The notes under the pieces: generated by a model | What the model was told of the DNA's origin: nothing | The model's input: only the letters and a program-made list of their open reading frames with translations | Databases searched by the model: none | NCBI RefSeq assembly: GCF_964204645.1 | Contig: NC_134030.1 | Location: forward strand, 3,759,855 to 3,823,854 | Length of the DNA stretch: 64,000 nucleotides | Direction of reading: 5' to 3' | From: Tubulanus polymorphus | Taxonomy: Eukaryota; Nemertea; Palaeonemertea; Tubulaniformes; Tubulanidae | Made by a program: the position numbers and the translations under genes | Shown: piece by piece, positions 48,936 through 59,500 of the stretch | Position numbering within the stretch: the stretch's first letter is position 1 | How the letters are laid out: each line of letters begins with the position of its first letter

Positions 48936-50059
48936 TTAATATTTTGCGCAAGTGCATCCCACATTTACAGGAGTTGATGTTTTCCGGTACCTCAGGAATC
49001 CTTTTTCACAAGGTCGCCGCGTATCGAGTTCTAATATATCGATGTTGTAGGTAATCGGTTCGCACCGTCCGCCGAGCTCTGCGCATCGCGTGCATTTCTG
49101 ACAGTGAGCTTGCAACATGTACATCGGAATGCGAGTCGAATTGTACGGCATCGAATAATAAGGGCTCGAACACAGCGCCCTCTGCGTGACGGAATCGACA
49201 CGTAACATCCGGTTGAGATACGTGTCTCGTTGCTTCTCGTAGGCGGCGTGAACTGCGTTCGCGTCGGAGTTCATCGGCAAATAGATGATGTTACTATCGC
49301 CGGAAAAGTTCGGCGGAGACGCGGCGAGTCCGTCTGCTGACGATTTCTCATCGGTTTCGCATAGGTGTCGATAGTCGTCGAGAAGCAGCGTTGAACCGAC
49401 TTGGCCGAATTGCGATGATAGATATACCAGCAACAAACTGAAAGTTATCTGAAAACATTGACACCACGTTAATTATATACGTTTCATTATGCACGAGTTC
49501 AGTGGAGGTCGCCGATCCTACTATATAATGATATCAACTGTTTCCGGTGGAAACTGGGATATGGGATAAGACAAATACAGAGGAACTATCTATGTCCTAT
49601 GTAACAATGGTATCGGTGATGAATATCATATCTTTAGTTGTGATCATTTCAGCGATCCCCCAATATTTTCTGGCTGATCAAAATCCTTTCAAATTCAGAG
49701 CTCTGGATGCAACAAAAAATGAAAATCTATCAAAAGATTTGTGAATGTTTGTATCAACTGTTATGAAAACATTCGCATATAGTTTCGGCCATCTGTAATT
49801 ATACTTGTACCATTTTTTGATTTTTTTCCTTGTTTATGTATTACGCTCTAATTGTCATATATAAATTAGTTTATCGGAAATGAATTAAAGAAGAACTACG
49901 CGTTTGTTTGAAAAATATCTATTCATGTTCAAATTTAAATCGTGATTTTTGCATTTTTATTTTGAGTTAGCTATTCGATAAACTATATCTCAAATTAATC
50001 GAAGATTTAAGATGATCAATTTTTTGCACAAGCGATTAAGCATTAAAATCACTTACCAT
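48936..50059 (-). CDS. IL17-like: Interleukin-17-like cytokine
   Basis: 171 residues. The first coding exon holds only the ATG (50057-50059), directly followed by a GTAAGT donor. The second exon, 48936-49448, starts ITFSLLLVYLSS, which completes a signal peptide. The C-terminal half is the IL-17 cystine-knot fold: a proximal LCSSPYYSMPYNSTR segment (family: C-PW), then HCQKCTRCAELGGRCEP, DILELDTRRPCEKGFLRY, and the terminal VNVGCTCAKY, matching the family's V-GCTC. In bilaterians IL-17 dimers act through IL-17R/SEFIR receptors and drive mucosal and antibacterial responses; many lophotrochozoans have expanded sets. One N-glycosylation site, NFSG, lies in the variable N-terminal part and NSTR in the core. 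Subfamily is not assignable by eye. Confidence 0.92.
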
Positions 50060-50095
50060 GATTGTGAAATTTTTTTGTCAATTTTCAATCGGTGC

Positions 50096-50104
50096 TTATA
50101 TATA
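50096..50104 (-). promoter_or_regulatory. TATA box of the IL-17-like gene
   Basis: TATATATAA on the minus strand, 37-45 bases upstream of the start codon. This predicts transcription starting near 50,070 and a leader of only 10-20 bases before the one-codon first exon. TATA-driven cores fit inducible cytokine genes. Confidence 0.55.
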
Positions 50105-50770
50105 AACTCGATCAACCTAAATCTACCTGATGAAATTGAAGTCTAGACTAAAAGTTCTCGGATTTATATACTATGCAGAAAACAATGGGTCGTATCAGTT
50201 TTCCCCGAATGTATATTTATATTCGTAAATATTTCAATCTTTTCATTTTTTGTGAAAATTTCCATTTTCAACCACGCGTGAAGTCGGCTTGTTCGTGCGG
50301 CAGGTGGTGGAAATCCCGTCGTAAAACTAACAGCACAATACAGCCATGCGGCGCGTGTGAATTTTAATGGCGCATTTTTTCATGACTCCGTGAAGAACAA
50401 GATCCTCAAACAATAACAACACTGCTGGGATATGAGGGGAATACCTACTGCCGACAGAGAATTCCTTTATGTCATTCTTCTATCCATTTTTTCCATCGAG
50501 GTGGTGACGATATGGATATTTCTTGCGTGTCATCATAAGCTATTTTAGTTATTTTATTTCTTCGCGCTTTATTTTGGTTACGCCCCGAGGCAATAGCAGA
50601 AAAGTCGGGCGTACGTAAGAAATAGGAATGATGATTGCCTGAACTTCCTGGTGCAAAATGCAAAATCTATAAGCAAGATCACGATAGCAGCAAGAAATGT
50701 GATATGTTCATGTTTAAGTCTCCATTTATCCTCTATCAAAAATCTATCGCTACGTTACTTTCTGCTGAAC

Positions 50771-50921
50771 TTAAAAGTTGACCTGGCGGCCGCCTATCTA
50801 CCCTTTACATAACTTTTTAAAATTCAAGCGAACCATAACAGACCCGGCAGTGTTAGAAAAGAAATGATAAAAAATTTTATTGCGGTTTCCAAAATGACCA
50901 AGCCTATTAGGAGAAACAAAG
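50771..50921 (+). repeat. Dispersed repeat, copy 2
   Basis: It begins TTAAAAGTTGACCTGG and aligns with 34083-34237 in the same orientation across ~150 bp. Non-coding. Confidence 0.65.
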
Positions 50922-51230
50922 TATATTTTTTCAGCCTTCGACCAATATTCTAGACAACATATTGAAACGACTGTAGGACTGCTGCCTCATTCTTGGGAAT
51001 CAGGGAAAGCCCGTCTACTGAAACAATTATATTGGCTATTCCGATACCTACGAAAAAACACGCTACTACAATTTATATCGTATTAGAAAATTATACCAAG
51101 TAGAATATTACACAGCAGAAGAACAATGTTAATAGTAGGTTGTTATTTACGGTTTTATGTGGATGAAAAAATGCATTCGCATAACAGTGTTCACCACATT
51201 ACAATCATAACGAGCCTGTCACTGATCAGG

Positions 51231-54200
51231 ATGACGCGAGTGAAGTATTGGTGTAATCTGTTCGTCTTGCTTCTTACCTTGGTTGATTCATTACTTTATG
51301 CAGAAGGTAAAGATTTCACATAATGTTACCGATTAAAAACTACTTCATTACATCTTCGAATATCAGCTTCGTAGGTCGTAGGAAAATATCAATGACGCAA
51401 CGGATTTTCTCGTTTTTCGTTCAGTTGTATATTTGTTAATACTTGTTTAGACTTCCTTCCGTCGGAATTATGTAGGCCTATAGATAGTGTTGTCGTAGCA
51501 TATGTTGGGGTGACCACAGAACAGTTGTAGCTAGTCGTTGTTTTTTGTTGTATTGTGTATAGGTACATGTTTTGGTAGTAGTTGCTCCGGTTGGTTGTGT
51601 CATTGCGAAGAAACGGTCCGCGGTAGGTACAGCACTTACAAAAAGAAATCGTGTCCGTTGCAGTCATCAGATAGCCCTCTGACATGTCCAGAGTCGTCAA
51701 CGCGGTGTGATTCTCATAGCAAAGATGGTCTTGAATGGCGATGGAAGGGACCCGGCTGCCAAATAGGTAATTTGTGATACTTAGTTTAAAACAATGTATA
51801 ACAAAAATTTATACTCTATCCACTCTACCGATAGCTAACATTTAGATATGTGTATATTTGTGTACATACATGATATATTGGCCTAACCGAAAATGCCTCA
51901 TTAACAATAGCGATAATAGTCCGGGACACTTAAATTCTCGGCTATAATATTTTGGACCAAATCGCATTAACAACGCAATTAGTTATTAGTTATTTGCGTG
52001 AATAGCATTTCGATTATTGGGATACGTACATAGATTTATAGGACATATACGTAAGATTAGTTGAATAAATAAATGACTCTAACTACAGTGCATTTAAAAT
52101 TGATACATTTTCAGTGGGTTACATTCGACCATTCCTGAAAATGATATCAACGAAATAATATATACATAAATGCATATTTTCTATGTTTTCACAAAATTGG
52201 ATCATCTTTTTCTTGCGCGCTCTGCATCGTCGATTTTATCTATTCTGTTGAATTTGATTCAAGGTAATGTAGCCTATTCAAAGAGTGTTACATTGTCATC
52301 GACGGGATCGAGTTGGTATGCACCACGGTTATGCACGGATGGTAGAGCGTCAAACACATTTTGCGAAACAAGACAAGAGGATAATCCATGGCTATTGATC
52401 GACCTCGGCTCCAAACATGTCGTGCACTACGTGAACATCTGGCAAAAACGAAGCATCTCCTGCCATGGTAAGTACTGATTGGGACCGCGCGCGTTCTCTC
52501 ATATTAGCATGCACGTATAAACTAGATTATACGTCTAGTTTATACGTCCATGATCTTAGTTGTGCAGCTGTAATCCCAATAAAACTGACCTTGTCGGTAA
52601 CACCAGACCACATTGATTTGCAACAATGGCGGAATTTTGCCAGTATTAGCAATAAATTGATATCTTTGCTTGTTGTGAGCAGATACTTATAATTGTTAAG
52701 ATCTAAAAACAGATAATATAAAAAAGATAAATATTTTTCCTATAAGTTACATGTTTATATATACGTATATACTTTTTGCTATAATAATTCTGAAATTTTT
52801 ATAGCAAAGTGGAACTTGATACAGAGTCGCGTTGGTGATAGAAAAGATGTTGGTAACGCATTGTGCGCGAACTATACACGCGTCGGTAGGTGCACCAAAA
52901 AGACAGAGAAACGTTGCGACGAAGCGCTCGTAGGACGGTATGTTTCGGTGCAAGTTTTAGGCTACGACAGATTGAGATTTTCAGAAATCGAAGTAACCGG
53001 ATTCAAATATATCGGTAAGTAGTAATGGTTATGTAACTGTTCGTACTCGTTCATGAGTTAGGAAGTGAATTAAGAGACGATGAAACAATTTCAGATCCGA
53101 ATGAGTGCACATATCCGGGTTCGTTCGGTTGTATGGCAGACGCTCGATGCAATCTCAACGTTCCCAATAGAGTCGACTATCTTACTGGATATTGCCACGG
53201 TGGCTGTAGCGCGAACTATATGGGCGAATTCTGCAACAAAGGTAGACATTGATCTTCCAGATTTTGTCTTCATAATAAAAAAAACGTCTAATTTCGTCAG
53301 CTTTCCGTAGACTCTTATTCACGGTCTCACTGATGCAAGATTTTAAACCTAATAATAAAGTTTGGCCTGAATCCTAACGATTAATTTCCAGAATTCGTTA
53401 ATACGACGGGGATGGAATTTGTATCCCGGCTTAACAGTATCATAGTCAATGTGAGCGGTATACAATATACGGACAACGTTGATTCGGGGAATGGTCGTAT
53501 ACGCGTTGGTTACCGCCTGCTGTATAAAAAATGGGGAGCCAAGGACTGGATCGTAGCGAGCACTGAGCCACCGGCTGAACCGGGGGATGATCCTAACAAA
53601 GTAAAACCGCTACGGCAGAAGGTTGTAACGGGTCTCGAAGCTAACACCTTTTACGAGTTTGCCGTCGCTTTACGTAAAATCAAAGCCAATTTGAATTCGA
53701 CGCTACTGAGTGGAGGTAAACCAACGTATACACTGTGTCACGGTAAGTAAACTGAAGCTGTAGTTACGGAATTAGATTTTTGAAAGAAATCCAATAATCA
53801 TAATCAAGTGTGTTTTCGTTAGAACCATTGGTTGGTCCACAGGTGACTGGATTACGACAGGACGTTTCGGAAGACACGTTTATTGTACAAATCGAACGTG
53901 AGGCAAGTCAAGTTCTCCATGCCCGAACACGGGATGTCTCACAGAGTATCGCTTTGTGTGACACGAAGCATTAGTCTTATGTCTTTTTGACTAGACAATT
54001 TCATCGACATTTTGCAACATTTTTCAGTCGCTTGGACCGGTTCAACGACGATGCAGCGTACCGGGTACAATGTATGCAGTTTTCTTGAGCTCAGCAACGA
54101 AACCAACATGGGAAAATTATGGTCCGGTCATACGAATTAGAGACCTTAAACCCTACACGAAATACCGACTTAAAGTAGGTATCAAGAATAGAGGGAACGC

Positions 54201-55953
54201 TAATTTTGTCTTCGGAAAAATTCGCGAATTCTTCACTGGATCCGCAGGTATTCCATAGTAGCACATGCTGTTGATCTTACTTCCGGTCCGAAATTATGAT
54301 TGAAATATTCTGTAAAATATGTCGTCATTATTAATTTCTAGTCACCCAGGTGACAGCAACAAACACGTCATCAGGTGCCGTGAAAATCGCGTGGAACGTT
54401 CCAGAACCTCTGCAAAATCTACGGTTTAAGTTCACTGGAAGATATCGGTTGAGAAATTTCATAGCCTGTCCACAGCGTCGCCTAGATACTTATCAGAAAC
54501 TAAGGGATAGATATCCATTTCCGACGAAAATCAACGAATTAGAAGTGTTCGGATTAAAGGGCCACGCCGTGTATGAAATGACAGTAAAACCGGTTGCATT
54601 AGATGAAAGTATCCTGGATCGTGAAGCAGTTACGATAAATGTAACTACAGCCGCTACAGGTAGTCCTTAATGTGTGTGTGTCGAACCCCAGTTCAGCCGT
54701 TTTCATAGTCTAAATACGTTCATTGTCAATTATTTTCTAAAACTTGTGGAACTTAGCCTTGCCATCATACATCTTATCGTTTTTATTAAGGGATTAAACT
54801 TTTTTTTTCAGCTCCCGAAGGTACACCAGATCGACCATTTGTAATGCCAGAACGATTGGATCTCGATACAGTCAAAGAAAAGACCTTAGCCCGTGTGACC
54901 TTCCATGATATTCCGTGTGACAAGAAAAATGGCCAATTCACCGGCTTCCACTATAAACTTTACGAGAAAGATACCGGTGAATTGATTCAGGATAACGTTA
55001 CAATGAGAGAAGAACGGTTTATTCTCTCCGATCTGAAGCCGTTCACGGAATATTTACTGAGTTATAGTTGGACGAGTAGAGCTGGTGAAAGTCTTCAATC
55101 GGAAACTAATCAATTCAAGACGGATGAAACTAGTAAGTAACGCGTTAAGCTTGTAAAATAGGAATGAATTTAACGCTTTACCAAAACAACCTCGCCTAAG
55201 CAACGACTGTACACTTAAATCTCATTACAACAAACTTCAGGGCAATGAAAATAATATTCGTTATAACCAATAGTTCGTTGTATTTAGTATGAAATGAATA
55301 AGCTTGTTTTACTCGTGACAAAATTTCTGTGTTGGTTACGTATATCATAAATCGTGTCATACCCAAGTTTGTTATAACCGGATTCCACTATATTCTTACC
55401 ATTTGTTACTTAATACTGTCTTCAAATTTTCACACTTTCCACTCCTCTTTCTCCCGAAAGTAACTTAATATTCAATATCAACTTTCTCGTCCTCGTGATT
55501 TTGATTCCAGTCCTTTTAAGGGTGCAGATAAAGCTTGAATTGGCTGAACGCGACGGTAACAGTGATACAGGCTTCACCGTCGAGTTCTATCACGACGCAA
55601 TCGTTCCCGGAGTTCTTCTAAAATATGCCTTGCAGTGTGGAGAGACGACCAGTGCCGGCGTCGAGCCGGGTAAACCAACTCTTTCATATTGGGATGTCGA
55701 CAAATCTGTCAAGAAACTACCTATCCAGGTTGATGACTTGAAGCCAGTTACGTGGTATGGATGTAGGGTAAGTAAGGCATGCGATTCAGTAGCATTACTT
55801 TCTCTGCAGGTAGATAATGATATGATATGATATGATATGATATAATATGATATGATATGATATTCTTATTTGATTCAGGCAAGCGCACGAAGCAAGAAGG
55901 GTTGGGGTCCGGCTTCACCGTACGTCTACATACAAACAGCACCACGTGATTAA
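51231..55953 (+). CDS. Secreted F-type-lectin-like / EGF / FN3 protein
   Basis: Twelve exons, 820 residues: 51231-51306, 51563-51766, 52264-52467, 52805-53014, 53095-53241, 53392-53742, 53823-53902, 54028-54247, 54342-54659, 54812-55132, 55511-55767, 55879-55953. Start chosen at 51231 because it opens a signal peptide (CNLFVLLLTLVDSLLYAEG). Residues 26-93 are a Cys-rich module ending WRWKGPGC. Residues 94-231 are a fucolectin/F5-8C-like domain (NVAYSKSVTLSS, LCTDGRASNTFCE, PWLLIDLGS, VGRYVSVQVLG). Residues 232-280 are EGF-like (six Cys, YCHGGCSANYMGEFC). About five FN3-type domains follow (281-820; for example LKPYTKYRLKVG, LKPFTEYLLSYSW). No transmembrane segment precedes the stop, so it is predicted soluble. 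Intron 7 must use a GC donor. Related lectin-EGF-FN3 ectodomains occur on receptor phosphatases and Tie-like receptors; here the kinase or phosphatase part is absent. Confidence 0.87.
52513..52545. repeat. Hairpin in lectin-gene intron
   Basis: CGTATAAACTAGA and its complement CTAGTTTATACG flank a short TTATACGT centre, followed by CCATGA. The sequence recalls the hairpin at 37990-38023 (TATACGTCCATGA). Confidence 0.6.
55816..55862. repeat. (GATAT)n microsatellite
   Basis: Nine or so ATGAT units with one variant, within the last intron of the lectin/FN3 gene, close to its final acceptor at 55878. Confidence 0.85.
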
Positions 55954-56599
55954 GTTGTATCTAAGATTGCAACGGAAGTGAAACAGCATAACAATAATGC
56001 GTATGGTAGTTTCAATATAGATTGTACGAGAAATTCCTAGTAGTGGTCTGGCAAAAGTACTTTCAAACAAAATATAGCTCTTTATGCCAAAGCAATGCAG
56101 CTTATAGTTTTTTCTTGTATCTCATTTGAAAACTCGTTCTTTGAGTCGTTACCAGTTCAGAAACTAACCAAACGACGATGACAATCTTCCACGCATCCGA
56201 AAGGACAGATCTACATAAATGACTGGGGTGTGCTCTTTCTTTAATTCAATTTATTAACAGCAAACTGATATAAGATACAAAAAAGATACCTGCCAGTCTG
56301 GAATAACGCATTATGGACATGTTGATCAAATAATTACAAAATATATATGATAACATGACTTGAATGATAGTTAAAACAAAGTGTGATAAAAGTAATTATG
56401 AATGGATTGAAATTTGTAAGATAAAGAATTGAATAACACTTAAAAATGTAAAAAATTGGAAATTGTAGTGGACGAAGAAAGATACGTACCGATGAATAAA
56501 AACAAGATAGTAACAAAAAGATGATTTGGTAACACATTAAATGGGTGATCTTCTAACAGATATGTATGAATAAACACACATAAGAATAAACACACAAAA
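55954..56599. other. Convergent 3' region of two lectin genes
   Basis: The plus-strand gene stops at 55953 and the minus-strand gene at 56600. AATAAA on the plus strand at 56569-56574 could serve the first. TTTATT at 56250-56255 (AATAAA on minus) could serve the second. If both are used, the two transcripts overlap by about 300 bases. Confidence 0.45.
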
Positions 56600-59500
56600 C
56601 TACAAAGCTACATCCCAGATAACCAATTCATCGATGAGATATGTCCAGTCTTTGCAGTAATTCCGACTATTTTTGTGGTTAACTTCCATTTGCCACGAGC
56701 AACCGTCATCAACCAAGTCTTGTAGCAGTTCACCGGCGAGGACGGCGTGCCAAATCGATGCGTCTTCGATTATCATTTCGGCCACGTATGTACCGTTGTT
56801 CGGTCTTATGGAATACCCGAGTCTAGTTGGACTGGATAAACGAATCTCGTCGTTGCTTTCGAAGGCTTTCATCGTATCCGAACATAACTCGTCGTCATAC
56901 GAGGTGATTACTAGTTTTGGACGAATGGTGAAACCATCGGCGCTATTTTTACTCACGCTGATTTCGAGCGTTATTTTAGCCGTCAGATTTTCACAGGATA
57001 TCAAAGAAAATGTACACGTTTGTCCGTTCGTAGGCAACGCATCGGTAACATAGGTTTCATCGAAATCGAAATGCAGTACGACCGACATTGACGGTGATTT
57101 GGCTTTCAACAGTTCTGCATCGCGCGCAAATTTCACTAGAGTACCGTAACTCCCTTTAACTAGCAAACGTCGGCCGTGATATCCCGGCACAAGAACGGGC
57201 GGTGGCCCGTCTATTGTGGCCCTCACACCGGATATGTTATCGATGAAGGAGGACTCGTAAAACTCATCGAATGACCAATAATGTCGTACGCGATTCGACC
57301 ACCAACCTTCCGGTCGCAGTTCATTGTCGAGCAGTCGCGAACTTATCGGACCTAGGAAAAACCACGAAAGATACGAATCATCACAGAACTGATTTTACAA
57401 TTTGTCTTAAGCCGGACGAAGGTCGACCTTGCGATGCGACGCGATCGTCGCTGGCGTTCGCAGTGAGTCGCGTCGCAGTGAGTCGCAAGCCGTCGCAAGG
57501 CCGACCTACGCCCGGCTTTAGAATCGTCCAGATGGCTAGTAATTGTCGGTACCTTTTTTCTTTTGACATATTGTACCTAGAGGCTGGCTGTCACAACGAA
57601 CTTTCGTCATCTTGCCAATGGAGCTCAGTAACACACAGTTCTCTTCACTGGCGCTCCTTTCTACTCGAGAGGATGGGTCCCTTACGATATCTACTACTCC
57701 GAAAAATAGTTGTTTGCTACCATCCCGGGCTAGGTAGACTGTCTTATCGGACGTTTTGGCCCAGTCTAAAGATATAAAAAAGTTGCTTTTTATGAGGTAA
57801 GCAATACAGAACATCCGTACAACATAGTCTATTTTACCTATGAACGTTTGGTCAATATTTTCCGCCAGTATAATTTCTGACAGGAACATAAGTTCTTCAA
57901 CGTTTCTCGGCGATGCGACTTTAGCCTCGTCTAGTTTGGCGCATTCTCTATCGGCAGTTATTCTATCGACACGGGATTTCACCATGAAGTAGCAGTAGGA
58001 TTCAAATTCGACCCAACCATCAGGACACGGATAGTCTGAAAAAGGATTGCGCTTTTGAATGGAAGATTGATGATTGATTTATTTGGATATAGATGTGTTG
58101 TGTGGTTCTTTCTGCCCGATTACCGATTGGTTCTTGTTGGTCGCAGATGATAAAATCAACTGCGAGTCCAACACGAGTCTCCTGTCGTGGAACAGTTATC
58201 TCCGTGCGATTCGTTAAATTTCCCACCAACCGTAACATGCCATTTTTGGTGGATGTTGGACCCTATAAAAACAATATGAGACCGTATAATATGACGAAAT
58301 CACGGATAATATTAGTTTAATTACATAAGCCCATGTAACAGTTCATGATATAAAATCCCGCATTACAGATGAGAGACGAGTGCAAAAAGTTTCCTTATTA
58401 GTTAGTTCATAGTATTCGACATTTCGAATACATTGTCATCTGCACTTATATGACTTGTATCCTGACGATGACGACTCAAATTTACGTGTTTAAAACAATT
58501 TTTCATATCTACCTGTAATCGATTTGATACCATTGTTTTTACACCGTTCGGCCAAACATTTTTCACAACCAATGATTCGACGTAATACGTCCTAGAAGCA
58601 CGCACCACTGGGCGAATTAATAACCCTCGCATATTTTGGAGCTGAAAATTAAAGAAGTTTTTCCATTCTCAACCCGATATGACTTTAAATTAATAATCAG
58701 ATTTGCATGTGATGCAACTCTTTAACATCGAGGCAGATTATGGGAAGGCTTAACCACCTGAATGAAAAAAGGCAATTTCCAGCTTTGACGGAATGACATG
58801 AAATACGAAAATGTTCCCGATTTTACATAATAATGTTTCAAAATAAATGCACTGTATCACGAGCGTTCATGGGATTATAACTAGCACATCTTCATATACG
58901 GCAAGGTTGCTGGGAGGCAACATGCTATACTTCTGATTCTAGATATTTCAGGTAATTATTATTTACCTCTTCAGCTATGGATATAATAATAGTGACGTCA
59001 GTATTGACAACTCTGTCGGCGACCCACCCAGTTGACCAATCAGATTCGTCCTCGAAGCCACCCAATAACGAATTCGGGTATTTTCCGGATGTCGACACTG
59101 TAACTTCTGCTCTCGGTCGCTTTATGTTATTCGTAGTAGAATAAACATTACGACATTGCGAGGATTTCTTTGCATCTGTTGCTGTAAGTGAAAGAGACGG
59201 ATGCGCGATCATGTACAGTTTCTTCTTTATAATAATGTGCACATTTTTGAACAATCGATTACTTATCATCTCACCTTTCTTATCGTACATACATAATACG
59301 TATTTAACATCTCTATCACAACTAGCTCCCACTATGCTTCCATCGTTTTTTAAAGTCATACAGTCATCATCTGGAAATACATGTAATAATTACCGGAATC
59401 GATTACTGTAATTTAGTTTCCATAAATTTGACGAAAGGACAACAATGTTAATACGAGATTATCAAATCGTTAACAGTCGGTTTTATAGTTGGAATAGGTA

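Noticed and set aside
53897-54027. GT donor alternative for intron 7 of the lectin/FN3 gene
   Set aside because: It produces a frame that meets a stop within exon 8, whereas the GC donor preserves an FN3 domain.
57271-57777. Plus-strand frame of 168 codons
   Set aside because: It runs antisense across two lectin exons and a foldback element; its peptide has no domain, while the minus-strand exons have matched splice phases and a C-type lectin motif.
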